Positions 44,756 through 56,034 of a stretch of DNA of 64,000 nucleotides are shown here, piece by piece. Within the stretch, counting starts at the first letter, position 1. Each line of letters opens with the position of its first letter. The notes beneath the pieces are model-generated. The model did no database searches, had not been told where the DNA came from, and worked only from the letters and a program-made list of their open reading frames with translations. The translations under genes and the position numbers were made by a program. Origin of the DNA: Umbelopsis ramanniana AG (Eukaryota; Mucoromycota; Umbelopsidomycetes; Umbelopsidales; Umbelopsidaceae); NCBI RefSeq assembly GCF_025399195.1, contig NW_026252112.1, forward strand, positions 124,001 through 188,000. Direction: 5' to 3'.

Positions 44756-47700
44756 ATGGATGAAACAAGGCAACCGTTACTTTCAGATCGACAAGAGGAT
44801 GAAGAGGAACGCGAGATCTCTTCACCCAACGGAAGAGATGTGTCCTATCATCGACCCGTCTTCGTCCAGCCGGGAAAATTCACCTCACTTGAGAAACTCC
44901 TGTTTTTTGTTAGCTCCGTTTTGCTGATTCTACTTTCTGTGTTTGCCGGTTTATATGCTAGAAGTGCTATGGAGGGCAAACCTCCAGTGCCTGGTCCTCC
45001 CAAGTCAGATCCCCCGACAGAAACTCCTCCGGCAGACGAAGTAAAGCATATTTCTCACGAGGTGTTTTTACACGGCCTGGCGAAAAACCACTTTTAACCC
45101 CCCAATGTTTGATTGAAAAAATTAGATTTGTACAAAGCCAGAGTGTGTGATAACCGCTTCTCAGATTTTACAAGTAAGCATGTCCGCCTTTGACTTTAGC
45201 GTGTCTACCGTTGCCAACACGTTTATTTGCAGGATATGGACCAAACGGCTGACCCTTGCGATGATTTCTATCAATATACATGTATGAATAACATTGACGT
45301 GTTCTTCTTTGTATACTCATTGTTACCATGTGTAGAACTAACAGTGACTACGAATCTGTAGGTGGAAACTGGATTGAAACCCATCCCATCCCCGAGAGCA
45401 AGTCTCGCATTGGAACATTTGACAACTTGTTTGAGAATAATATGAAGGCTATTCAAAAGATTCTTTCAAAGGACTTCAGCTCTGTGGTAGCCGATGTAGA
45501 CGGCGAACTGCCTCCACCAGACAAAGTCATTGATGAACAGAACTTCAAAAAGATCAAAGACTTTTATGAGTCTTGTTTGGATGAAGACTCCATTGACAGC
45601 GTAGGCGCTGAGCCTTTGTATCCCATGTTTGAAGAAATTCAAAAATTGTTACCACTGTCGGATTTGCAAAACCAAGATGCCAAAAAAATCAGCCAAGTCC
45701 TTTCCTATCTCATGCAAAGAGGAGTTAATCCATTGTTCCAACTGGCTGTCACACCTGATGACAAAGACCCCGACTCGTATGCTATCCAAATGTGGCAGTC
45801 TGGTCTTGGAATGAACTCCAAGGAATATTACGAAGACGAGTTCTATGTCAAGTCTTACCAAGACATTGTGACGGAGATTCTTCAAGTTTTGTTTGCAAAG
45901 GATAATGGCAAATTCGGCTGGAAATACAACAACCCTGGTGCCACTGCCAAGCGTATTGTAGACTTCGAAAAGGCCTTGGCCAAGATTAGCGATACCTCCG
46001 ACCAACTGCAGGATCCCGAAAGCATCTACAACCCATTCACTATCACGCAGTTACACGAGCGTTCTGCAAGTATCGACTGGGACCTTCTCATTACTGAGCT
46101 CCTTCCCTCATCTGTGTCTCGTCCTAAGCAAATTATTGTCTCTTCGCCCAATTACTTGGGCAACCTGTCTACTCCCCTTCTGCAATCTACCAATCCTCGG
46201 TCCCTGCAATTCTACTTTATCTGGCATACACTTTTGAATTACATTGACGACTTGGGTGAAGAGTTCACGAAGCCCAAGCGCAAGCTGGACGCTCTTTTGT
46301 CGGGCGTAAGCGCTCGTGTTAGTAAGCCACGATGGGAATACTGCATAAGACAATTGGACAATTCTCTCGGTTTCTTGGTCGGTAGATATTATGTACTGGA
46401 CCAATTCAAGGGCAATGCTCGTGAAAGAGCCGACAGCTTTGTCGAAAGCATCAACGATGCCTTTGTCGACCGTCTTCCCGACTTAGACTGGATTGATGAC
46501 ACCACCAAACAGCGAGCCGTTGAGAAGGTTAGTACAATGCCATGCCGTTCGGAAAATGAACGCTTAAATTTAACCGAAACGTTTTTTTGACTTTTTTAGG
46601 TTCGCGCTTTGACACGCAAAATTGGTTATCCCACTGGCACGCCTGATACTTTGTCCCCTGTTTCACTTTCCGAATTCTATAATGGTCTGCACGTAAACAA
46701 AGGCGACCATTTTGGAAACATCCTGAGTGCTTCCGCCTTTGACGTGCGTAGTATGTGGAAGAGAATTGGTAAGCCGGTCGACAGGAGCATGTGGGAGATG
46801 ACTCCGCAAACTGTGAACGCTTATTACAATCCACCTGGCAACGAGGTAAGATGCGGGATAGACTCGGCACCTTCTACCGGTTTTGACTAATACCAGCATC
46901 TGGCAGATCGTATTTCCAGCTGGTATCTTGCAGCGGCCTTACTTCAACTTGGATGACCCCGATTATCTCAACTATGGAGGCATTGGTGTTGTGGTTGGCC
47001 ATGAGCTTACAGTAAGTCAACGTAAAGCATTTGGACAACAAACAGAGGGGCGGATTTGAGGAGAGAGGGATGGGGAAAGGGGCAAGGCATAGGTGCCTCC
47101 TCCTGGACCATTTTTGCTAACGACTGCGTACCTATCCTCTGCACCTCCCGCCGTCCATCTGCGCGTACAAAGATTATTTTTTGGTTTTACTGACCGCGTG
47201 ACTTCATTTTTTTCCATTAGCATGGTTTCGACGATAATGGACGACAGTACGACCCCGAAGGCAAACTCCGCCAATGGTGGACTGACGAAACGGTGGAGGC
47301 GTTCAAGGTTAAGGCTCAGTGTTTCATAGATCAATACTCCAACTTTACCGTCAAAGGTCCCAAGGGCGAGGAAGTTCACGTCAACGGAAAACTAACCCTA
47401 GGAGAGAATCTAGCAGATAATGGAGGTCTGCGTGAAGCGTTTTCTGCCTGGAAAAGGCGATTCGATCAGGATGTGGACTTACCGGACTCTGAAAAGAAGT
47501 GGAACAACGTAATTCTACCTGGACTAGAGCATTTGAGTCGAGAGAAATTGTTTTACGTCAATTTTGGCCGAGTTTGGTGTGGCAAGTCCACTCCTGCTAA
47601 GGCGGTACTTGGGGTGAGTTAGCGGATCAAAGTTTTAATTGCTTTTTTTTATTGGTAATGTTGGTCTTAACTTTGTAACTTTTTCCCCCCAGGTACGCAC

Positions 47701-47827
47701 TGATCCGCACTCTCCCCCATCATGGAGAGCCATGGGAGCGGTTCAGAACTCTGAGCACTTTGCTGAAACGTTCCAGTGTAAGAAGGGAAGCAAAATGAAC
47801 CCGGTCAGCAAGTGTGATCTGTGGTAA
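44756..47827 (+). CDS. M13-family (neprilysin-like) zinc metallopeptidase, type II membrane
   Basis: Exons 44756-45040, 45126-45173, 45233-45281, 45362-46527, 46600-46845, 46907-47011, 47221-47613 and 47693-47827 give 808 aa. Residues 1-46 are a charged cytosolic tail, ~48-67 a single transmembrane helix ([20 protein letters not shown]), and the rest an ectodomain. The zinc site is HELTH (630-634) with the third ligand Glu in GENLADNGG (~695). [17 protein letters not shown] and [19 protein letters not shown] are M13 signatures, as is the C-terminal CDLW. The intron at 47012-47220 falls exactly between HELT and [15 protein letters not shown] is the conserved N-terminal disulfide region. Substrate (small peptides) is inferred from the family. 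Confidence 0.93.
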
Positions 47828-48010
47828 AAAGCTTGAGAAAATGAGATAATAATAAATGTGTAAAGCCCGTTGTCCTACCCCGATACCTTGTAAACTCGAA
47901 CGGGGCGGTTTGATTGGGTATCTCAAATTTAGTGAATGGAAATTTTTAGTTTCAGCGCGTACCAGGGCTTGGCTTTCTATCCCTTCTCTTCTTTCTCTTT
48001 ATTCTACTCT

Positions 48011-49519
48011 ATGCCTCCCAACAACAGGGCCATAGAGCCTACCCTATACACATACATCACTCGCAAAGAGTTGAATGAACGGGTGAAGCAAGGAGAACAT
48101 TTGATCATTTTCAATGACAAAGTTTATAAACTCGATCGCTGGATCAAGTACCACCCTGGCGGCGAGCTGGCTATTCGGCATGTAGTAGGCAAGGACGCTA
48201 CAGACGAGATCACTGCCATGCACCCAGCGTATATTTACGAGAAAACCATCCGGTCATTTTATGTTGGCGAATATGTGGAGAATCTTTTGCAGCTGCCAAG
48301 CAAAATCGCATCTGTCCTTCCCCCTCCTTCTGAGCCAGTCCTGTCTGATGAACACCGGTCCAACGATCTGATCACACGACTTTACCTTGAGCACAAAAAA
48401 GCTCAGGACGATGTCTTCCTTGCACCTCAAGCTGACATACAAACTGTACGCTCTCGGTACAGACGTCTGGAAAAAGAACTTGTAGCAAGAGGCCTTTTCC
48501 GTTGCAACTACTGGAGATACGGAAAGGAAGTCTGTCGCTATATCACCTTCTTCTATCTCGCCCTGTACCTCACATTGAAGGGCACTGAGACCTGGCACTA
48601 CCTTTTAAGCTCTGTGTTCATGGCCGCATTCTGGCATCAAATAACATTCACAGCCCACGATGCTGGCCACAATGGCATTACCAGCAACAGCAAGATCGAT
48701 CACCTTATTGGGATTTTTATAGCCGATTTCTGCGGAGGTCTTTCTATTGCTTGGTGGAAAAGTAGCCACAACGTTCATCATATTGTCACCAATGACCCCG
48801 TCCATGACCCTGATATTCAGCAGATGCCTTTCTTCGCTATGACTACCCGAACCTTCAATGCCTACTCTTCCTATTACAAGCGAATTATGGCATTCGATGC
48901 TGCTGCCAATTTCTTAATACAGCACCAACATAAGCTTTATTACATTATTCTGGCATTTGGTAGATTCAACCTTCACGCTTTGTCTTTCAGCCACCTTTTG
49001 ACCGCCCCTGTGGTCCGTCGTCGTTGGTTGGAGCTGTTTGGTATTGTCTTCTTCTTCTCCTGGTTCTCGTACTTCCTCTCCTATGTACCATCTGCCACGC
49101 TTCGAGTCGCTTATGTTCTCATCTCTTACATGCTGACTACCCCTCTGCACGTTCAAATTACTCTGTCTCATTATGGTATGTCAACCGACGATCTTGGCCC
49201 TGAGGAACCTTTCCCTAGCAAGATGCTTAGAACTACTATGGACGTTGACTGCCCAGAGTGGTTGGATTGGTTCCATGGTGGATTGCAATATCAAGCTGTT
49301 CATCATTTGTTTCCCCGCATGCCCCGACACAATCTTCGGCAAGTGGTGCCGCTTGTCAAACAGTTCTGTAAGGACCTTGATTTGACTTATCACGTGTACA
49401 CCTTCAGCAAAGGCAACGGTGTCGTCCTTGGTGCCTTGAAATCTGTAGGCGATCAGGTACGATTGATGAACGAAGTTGCCCATCACAACGTTGAAGAGAT
49501 GGTCGCTCCTGCCTCATAA
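48011..49519 (+). CDS. Cytochrome-b5/desaturase fusion, sphingolipid delta-8 desaturase-like
   Basis: Intronless, 502 aa from ATG 48011. Upstream ATG 47936 would add 25 residues of pyrimidine-tract translation, which look like leader, so it is not preferred. The N-terminal cytochrome b5 domain has the heme motif HPGG (48-51). The membrane desaturase domain carries the three His boxes: HDAGH (216-220), HNVHH (253-257) and QYQAVHH (426-432), whose Gln in place of His is characteristic of front-end desaturases. Four or more hydrophobic helices surround them. Fungal enzymes of this layout insert a delta-8 trans double bond into the sphingoid base of glucosylceramides; delta-6-type acyl desaturase is the alternative. 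It starts 183 nt after the M13 stop on the same strand. Confidence 0.9.
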   Translation: MPPNNRAIEPTLYTYITRKELNERVKQGEHLIIFNDKVYKLDRWIKYHPGGELAIRHVVGKDATDEITAMHPAYIYEKTIRSFYVGEYVENLLQLPSKIASVLPPPSEPVLSDEHRSNDLITRLYLEHKKAQDDVFLAPQADIQTVRSRYRRLEKELVARGLFRCNYWRYGKEVCRYITFFYLALYLTLKGTETWHYLLSSVFMAAFWHQITFTAHDAGHNGITSNSKIDHLIGIFIADFCGGLSIAWWKSSHNVHHIVTNDPVHDPDIQQMPFFAMTTRTFNAYSSYYKRIMAFDAAANFLIQHQHKLYYIILAFGRFNLHALSFSHLLTAPVVRRRWLELFGIVFFFSWFSYFLSYVPSATLRVAYVLISYMLTTPLHVQITLSHYGMSTDDLGPEEPFPSKMLRTTMDVDCPEWLDWFHGGLQYQAVHHLFPRMPRHNLRQVVPLVKQFCKDLDLTYHVYTFSKGNGVVLGALKSVGDQVRLMNEVAHHNVEEMVAPAS

Positions 49520-50076
49520 AAAAAATGCTATTTTTATTCCCCCAGCACCCACCGAATTGCGCTGATTTAACAATTTAGCTTTTTTTTGTGTTTTCTTTTC
49601 CACAAACTTTTTTTTCTGTTGTATAACAATTTTTTTTTCACTTTATCTCTTTCAATCGATATGATGTTACATGACTGCTCATCCAATAAATTATTTAACC
49701 GTGATAGAAAAACTGTTGTCTGCAGATGTTTGATCAGGGATAACAGCCTAGAGAACTTGTAAAATCTTTTTTTTTTTAAAAAAAAAAAAACCAAATGAGC
49801 CCATGACGTAACTGGAGCCCTTGACTTGCTTGGCAAACCTTTTTTTTTTAAAAATACTAAAACTTGTGTAGTTTTTAATGATGGTAATTCAAAAGAAACA
49901 GAAAATGTCTAACGTATAACGATTTGGGATTGAAACAAAGTAAGAAGAGGGTAATTGCTATGAGTAGAAGGAATATGGTACACAAAGAGAACCCAGAGGT
50001 GGAAGAATGATGGAACATGGAAATAGAGCAACCAGTTGCCTTATGCAAAAATTACAGTGGTTCTTTTTTTTTTTGT
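49520..50076. other. Convergent 3' region with paired homopolymer tracts
   Basis: 557 nt between the desaturase and NSR1. It contains a T11-A13 palindromic tract near 49767-49790 and another T10-A5 near 49839-49854. No gene is seen. Confidence 0.5.
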
Positions 50077-51450
50077 TTAGAACTTGACGTGAGTGCCGGA
50101 AGGACCGGAGGGTCGGTTGAAGCCTCCACGACCACCACGAGCACCTCCACGACCACCACGGTCTCCGAAACCACCACGGCCTCCACGGCCACCGCGATCA
50201 CCGAAACCTCCACGGCCACCTCCACGACCACCGCCGAAGCCTCCACGACCACCACCGCGACCACCACCGAAACCACCACCGTTGCCGCCAGCATTTTGGG
50301 GTCGAGCACCACCAAAGTCAAGACGAACAGCACGACCGAGAATTTCAGCACCGTTCATGGCATTGATAGCAGCTTCAGCACCTTCTTCGCTGTCAAATTG
50401 GACATAACCGTATCCCTTAAGGTTACCGGTTTCGCGGTCAGTGGGCAATCGGACGCCAATGACGTTACCGTATTCTTCAAAGGATTGACGAAGAGTGGTA
50501 TCGTCCATATCGAAGCTGAGGTTACCGCAGAAAACGGTATCAGATTTGGCGCTGAGGGGCTTGGAGCGTTGAGCTCCATTGTCATGGGGTTGGCTACCAC
50601 GGGTGGGAGCATCATCAATACGAAGTTGACGACCCATGAATTCAGTCTCATGGTATTCCTTGGCCTTTTCCTTGGTCTCGGCATCAGCAAAGTCAACATA
50701 ACCGTATCTTTTTAAAAAAAAAAAAAAATTTTTTTTTGTGTAAGTCAAATTGCTAGGTAGGCAGTCATACCAATGTCAAAAAAATTTCGGGACTTACCCC
50801 TTGGATCGACCAGTCATCTTGTCGCTAACAATACGGGCATCAATGACGGTACCGCACTCAGCAAAGAGTTGCTTAACATCATCGTTGGTAGCATTGTAAT
50901 CCAATCCACCAATCCAGATGGTGTGGATTTCGTCGGATTCAACCTTGGCAACCTTAGCAGGGTTCTCAGCCTCGGTATCAGCCTTGCGCTTACCGTTGGT
51001 GGTAGCTTCAGCCATATCTTCATCCTCCTCGGATTCAGAGTCGCTGCTGGAGGAATCAGAGTCGCTCTTCTTGGCTTCCTCCTTTTCGTCTTCGCTTTCG
51101 CTGCTGCTGTCATCAGACTCTTCCTTCTTGGCAACTTCCTCCTCGGACTCGCTATCAGATGAGCTGGAGTCAGCCTTGGCCTTCTCCTCCTCGGACTCGG
51201 AGGAGCTAGAGTCAGAAGACTCTTCCTTCTTGGCGGCCTTCTTGGTGACCTTCTTGGTGACCTTCTTGGTAACCTTCTTGGTCTCTTCCTCAGACTCGGA
51301 GTCGCTGCTGCTGGAGTCAGACTCGCTGGAAGAAGAAGAGGAGGACTCCTCAATCTTCTGCTTAACGGGCTCGGACTTCTTGGAAGCCTTTGAGGACTTT
51401 GATACCTTTGTGGTGGCCTTGGTAGCCTTTGCTGAAGCAGTCTTGGCCAT
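50077..51450 (-). CDS. NSR1: Nucleolin-like protein (Nsr1/Gar2 homologue)
   Basis: Nucleolar pre-rRNA-processing factor. Exons 50798-51450 and 50077-50707 give 427 aa. Residues 1-160 alternate Lys-rich segments with Ser/Asp/Glu blocks (SSSSSSSESDSSSSDSESEE), the phosphorylated stalk of nucleolin-type proteins. RRM1 (~176-250, split by the intron) starts IWIGGLDYNATNDDVKQLF and its RNP1 is KGYGYVDF. RRM2 (~274-350) starts VFCGNLSFDMDDTTLRQSF with RNP1 KGYGYVQF. The tail (~360-427) is a GGRGG/RGGRGGFGDRGG repeat ending in HVKF, a substrate for arginine methylation. The single intron (90 nt) ends in an unusual A-rich acceptor (AAAAAG) after a long poly-T/poly-A tract. Together with RRN3 it marks ribosome biogenesis in this window. 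Confidence 0.94.
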
Positions 51451-52135
51451 AGTAAATGTTAATGGGAAGTGTGTGAGGGGAAGAAAACTTTTTTTTTTTT
51501 TGCTTTAGCTTTTTTTTTAGACCGTCACGCCCAATGTACACGTGATGAGACACTTTCTTTTTTTCTCTTTCCTCAATGCATTGGCGTAGCCTATCCACTT
51601 GAGATAAGCGCAGAAAAACGAGCACATACGATGTAGATCACCATTCATCATGACTGTTCAATTTTCATTCATTGTTAATGAAGATATGCTGATCTCTCAT
51701 GATAAAAGGGCTCTGGATCGAAACTTCAGCTTAGTTGCGATGAAACACCGCTGGAACGGTGGAAAAAAGACTGCTTCCTATTAATGAAAATTTTTTGAGC
51801 CAGTTTCAAACCCATATGGCGAACCTATTGTCTTCGTTTGAACGGTCTCAAGAGCAGAATCATATTTCAACTGACTGATACAATAAATGTATGCAGTACC
51901 TGATGGTTGTTCCCATCTCGCTCAATGGATCATTAATGAATCGCGGTATTTTTATTTTATTTTTTATGAGTGGTTTGCATAAGTACATGATACAGTGTAA
52001 ATGGCGGGGAATGGATTCTCTACGATGGGTTTTCTATGGCGTCCGTTTAGACACAGCTGGTGTCGACGGACATTATGAGGACAATAAAAAAAAAGTAGTG
52101 ATTACATATAATAGATAGTATACAAGGCCGTTCGT
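51451..52135. other. Intergenic with NSR1 promoter
   Basis: 685 nt. Poly-T tracts at ~51489-51515 and a CACGTG at 51539-51544 lie upstream of NSR1. Otherwise nothing is recognised. Confidence 0.5.
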
Positions 52136-53520
52136 TTATGACCTTCGTTGGAAACTCTTATCGGATAGTAGCAATTTCAGTCCTGTAGCGGTCTCCTTGT
52201 CTGAGCTGATAGCGTTGGTTCGAATAATACGATTTCGCAACATATCCTTGTTTTCCACCGTGGTGTAGGTGAGTTTAGGTGAAGTGATCGACGTTATTTC
52301 GCTTTCTTTTTTTCCAACACCTTCATCTTCCGTTGCCCACGATGAAGCAATACTAGCTCGACGAGACGACGACGCATTAGTTTCCGAACTGGGGTATTCT
52401 TCCGACGATGCTACACTTGGTGCTATATCTGCCATGGAGTGGATAGTGTCTCTTGCTTGCTCCAATAAGTTTGCATATTCTCGGACTTGGTTGTTGAGAT
52501 CGGCCACTCTTCCATCATAGGTATACTGGTTGCTCTCCATCGAAGAGACGCGGGTTTGCATTTCCTCATTGTCGTCAAGAATCTATGATGATGCAAGTTA
52601 GCAAAAATGGGCCAAGAAGTTTTAGTATGAAATTAGTTTCATTACCTTGGAAAGATCGCCTTGAAATTGCCGCACTCGCTGCATGGTATCCGTATCCACC
52701 TTCTTTTGTGACAACACTGCTCTCTCCAGCAGAATTTGTAGATTGACATTCACTTCTTGTGTCGACACAAGGGTTTGTTCCATATTACCTATGAATCAAA
52801 AGAGAGTAGTTTAGAGACAGCATTCTCCTTCAAATGTCGTCGTCGTCGCCGCCTCGTGAAGCAATCTTGCTAAACAAAACGTTCCAGTACCTATGTTCTG
52901 AATATACGTACTAACTCTAGTTTTTGTACTCGTCTAAAGAAGGGTCAGTATGCAACAGCAGCAAAAATCAGTAACCATCCTTTGTACTTACAATATCTGT
53001 GGCCATGGATTGTAATTTCTTGGTCAATTTATCCATATCCTCGCGCACTTTGCCTATATCATATCTCGTCCGCTCGATATCACGGAGAATGATGTTTTGC
53101 TGGTCTTGACCTGATTCTATATCCATTCGCCGTGCTCGTGCTCGAGATGTTCGTAATGAAGATGATGGTCGCATCTTGGGTGGGTTTGTGGTTGTGTTCG
53201 GTGTTGGACGTGGCGCTGAGTAGCTACTTTGAAACTCGGTATTATCGATGCTGAGAGGTTGTCGAGATTCCACTTCGCGATTTATAGAGCTATGAGAATA
53301 ACTCCTGTCGCTTGAGCTCCACCCTAACCACCATGGATGAAACAAATTCCTGATTTAGAATTGGAAAAAAAACCAGGAGAAGCGGATGAAATGGGTCTCT
53401 TTTTACCTGCTATGGAATGTCGCTCTGCTGAAACCTAGTGTGGGGTCCGATATTAGTTTTTTCACTTTTTCCTTTGTTTGCTGTCTTTATGTCCCTTACA
53501 TCACAGTTATCGCTGGTCAT
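52136..53520 (-). CDS. Coiled-coil protein of unknown function
   Basis: I do not recognise a family. The best model has exons 53500-53520, 53407-53434, 52992-53323, 52891-52933, 52646-52788 and 52136-52582 (337 aa). All junctions are in frame and GT-AG. Exons 3-6 are well supported; the first two tiny exons, which supply an ATG (MTSDNCD), are tentative. An alternative acceptor at 53346 gives a different N-terminus without a start codon. Residues ~80-125 and ~130-240 are heptad-rich (LRDIERTRYDIGKVREDMDK, QILLERAVLSQKKVDTDTMQ, DLNNQVREYANLLEQARDTI), implying a coiled coil. The C-terminal 100 residues are Ser-rich and disordered. Possibly a cytoskeletal or vesicle-tether subunit, but this is only suggestive. 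Confidence 0.65.
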
Positions 53521-54249
53521 TGGCAAACGCCATGCACCAGAAGAAAAAAACAAATATGGAAAAGGGAAAGGGCGGGTATGACGCACGGTCAAATCCGCCT
53601 TGGCCAAATTGCTCCGGTCCTGCCCAATGACTAACAGTATAAGCAGCTTCCGTCAATTCTGAACGATGTTGTAGGTATTTACAGGTAGCAAGTCCATAGA
53701 TGATCCAAAGGGGAGTATTCAACAGTTTTTGCTTGTGCTTCAGGACATTTAATTATCCGCAAACCATGCAGATATTCAGAGTAATTTATGAATATTGCCC
53801 CTGATGCAACCGTCAATGGTTACTTAACGTAGCTGCACATTTGCATATATCTAAGCTATAACATTATCAGCGTCCGTGCTCCTCATAATACCACTATGCT
53901 AAAACATCACATGGTGATCAGGTTCTCCGTGAACCTCAACGAAGCAAGATGGTTTAAATGGTTATATTTGATTATGGGCTTGACTTAAACACCAAAATAA
54001 ACTTTTTTACGCTACAATACTAAAGTTTCCAGCTGAAGGAAGGTTCTCAAAAAACGGAAAGAATTGCTAAACAAACCGCCAGCCATATGAGTGAGTGGTA
54101 GGATGGCTTTCAGAGCAGTAAGCGAAGCCGGGACTACTTTTTGATGACAAAAAAAAAATTCGTAACCGCCCCCGTGACTGACTCCGCTTGGAATAGCACA
54201 AGGGCTCGCTCGAGGTGACTGGCACATACACATTCAACACAAACACAAA
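53521..54249. other. Divergent promoter region
   Basis: 729 nt between the coiled-coil gene (-) and KGD4 (+). No gene or repeat is recognised. Confidence 0.45.
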
Positions 54250-54693
54250 ATGCAACCTACCATCGCTAGAGCGGCTCGCTTGATTCAATTCGTTGGCCCT
54301 CGAAAGAACCTCTGGAAGGGCAAGTATTATGAACTTACTCACAAAAACCCTTACTTGGTCTAATGCTTTAACTATAGACAGTGCACCTCATGCTGGAAAG
54401 CATCCTTTAGAACCAGCCAATCTTGAGAAGCACGTCGCTCAAGCCAACCCAAAGGCCGAAATACAACAGCAAAAGGCTGCTACTACCTCAACTGCCAGTA
54501 AGGCACCATCAACTGGCTCTTCTGCCGCTGTTGAGTTCAGCCAAATACCCGCAAGATACAGACGCCCTGTCATCTCGGATATAGAGATGGAGGTTATCCA
54601 GGTAAGCAGACGGATTGTGTGAACAGGCAAAAAGCAGCAGAATGAAAATACTTATGCCCACATTTAACACTGTAGTCCGGAGGAGCATTCTAA
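54250..54693 (+). CDS. KGD4: 2-oxoglutarate dehydrogenase subunit Kgd4 / MRPS36-like
   Basis: Kgd4 (Ymr31, MRPS36) is a small adaptor that tethers the E3 component to the mitochondrial 2-oxoglutarate dehydrogenase complex. Exons 54250-54319, 54378-54601 and 54676-54693 give 103 aa. The N-terminus ARAARLIQFVGPRKNLWK and the C-terminus IPARYRRPVISDIEMEVIQS-GGAF are the two conserved ends of the family; the middle (PKAEIQQQKAATTSTASK) is a low-complexity linker. The N-terminus is basic and suits mitochondrial import. Intron 1 uses a GC donor (G|GCAAGT) to keep the frame (Lys|Asp-Ser-Ala-Pro-His); no GT donor nearby does. The last exon is only 18 nt (five codons plus stop). Confidence 0.9.
54320..54377 (+). 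other. GC-AG intron in KGD4
   Basis: The 58-nt intron has donor GCAAGT and acceptor CTATAG. The only nearby GT donor (GGCAA|GTATTA) breaks the frame of the conserved Kgd4 sequence, so the GC donor is required. Confidence 0.8.
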
Positions 54694-55007
54694 TATTGTC
54701 ACTTGTTAAATACCTCACTATCAATCATTCATTCTTCCTTTCCTCTAAAACGGTGTGACATTGGGCTTGTGAGCTGTCTATCAATAATATAGAGCTTAAT
54801 GTTTGTTAATTAAGACCTTTGTGCGTGGTAATGTGGTGGTGTGTTGAGACCCTGATTACTCTTTATTTCAAAAATTTTGCGAAAATTTAAAATTAAATTT
54901 GTGGCAAAAGTAATTTGATTGTGGTTAAAGGGATGGCGAATTTACGTTTAATAGTTAGTAAAGCTGCTCTATAGTCCCAGTGCCATTATTGTCCATTTAA
55001 AAGCTTG

Positions 55008-55110
55008 CCGAAAGTATCTAACTCGGAGGTGTAAGACGACCGTACTAAATATGGCAGCTTTGATAGCCTACAAGAGCAAGATGTGTTACTGGTCAATGAA
55101 TTTCGCGTTG
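55008..55110. repeat. Dispersed repeat copy 2 (related to 22232-22350)
   Basis: It shares ordered blocks with the copy at 22.2 kb: CTTGCCGAAAGTATC, TCGGA, GACCGTAC and GCCTACAAGAGCAAGATGTG. Confidence 0.55.
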
Positions 55111-55175
55111 CAACTTTTCTACCCTGACTTACTTGTACGGCCGTCTTCTTTGTACAACCCCAGATACTTTGAGGC

Positions 55176-55255
55176 CCAGGAGGAACTTGGGACTTGGGTG
55201 AACTTGAGGAACTTGGAAGGAATTTGAGGAATTTGGGACTTGGGAGGAACTTCAG
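55176..55255. repeat. GAGGAACTTGG-type minisatellite
   Basis: Seven or more imperfect units of ~11 nt built on GAGGAACTTGG/GGACTTGGG: AGGAGGAACTTGGGACTTGG, GAGGAACTTGGAAGG, GAGGAATTTGGGACTTGGG. Confidence 0.7.
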
Positions 55256-56034
55256 AGATTTAGGAAATCGATAGCAGAGATTTGTAATGGATGCTATTGA
55301 GGAGGTGCAGCTTGATGCCCAGCTTCTATACTTGTTACTCTCACCAAATCTCGGGCGTCAGAATACATGATTTCCCATTGCATTTCCTGAACGAGTCCAT
55401 AGCCGTTACGCCGCCCGCTTCTAATCTATCAAGGTGGTCGTTAATCTGTTGGAGAGATTATATGCTTAAATTTGTTTAGTTTGGTTCAGCGTTCACGTTT
55501 CTCACACTGCTCGAATAATCTTGCTTATCGCTAAGTATATAAGCCTTGCTCTGTCAGAAAATGAGTTTATTGAGTGCGTGAAAGTCCTCGTTCTTCTATT
55601 CTCATCAATGTCTACTTATATGAGTTCGAAAGTCACGGGACTTTCGAGCCCTTTTACAAATTTCGATTGTAAATTTGACATTGATCGGTTCACAGTGGTT
55701 TACGATAAAGGGGGGGTTTTTTTTTTTTTTTTTTTTCTCAAGGCCTTCCTCAAAAGGGCTGAGATGGTAGACTGTCATTCTAGACATAGTTTGTGGTCAA
55801 CGAATATCCATTCGTAAAATGAATATTCGCATCAAACAACTCTTGGATATGCAATATTATTTCCTTGATCAGATGCTGACTTTACTTCTAGTATTTTTAA
55901 AATCTTATAACTTACTGTCGTTGATATGTGTCGCCGTAAAAGATCTCCCCTTTGACATGATCGGTACTTTAATTTGTGTAGCCCTTTGTTGGTGAAATTG
56001 GGATCTGTACGCCTGTAGTTACACCAAGGCTACT

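Noticed and set aside
47936-48010. Upstream ATG extending the desaturase by 25 residues
   Set aside because: The extension translates a pyrimidine-rich leader. The cytochrome b5 domain starts normally from ATG 48011.
50093-51508. Long plus-strand reading frames opposite NSR1 (Thr/Ser- and Pro/Arg-rich)
   Set aside because: They are mirror images of the low-complexity Ser/Glu and RGG coding regions of NSR1 and have no recognisable domain.
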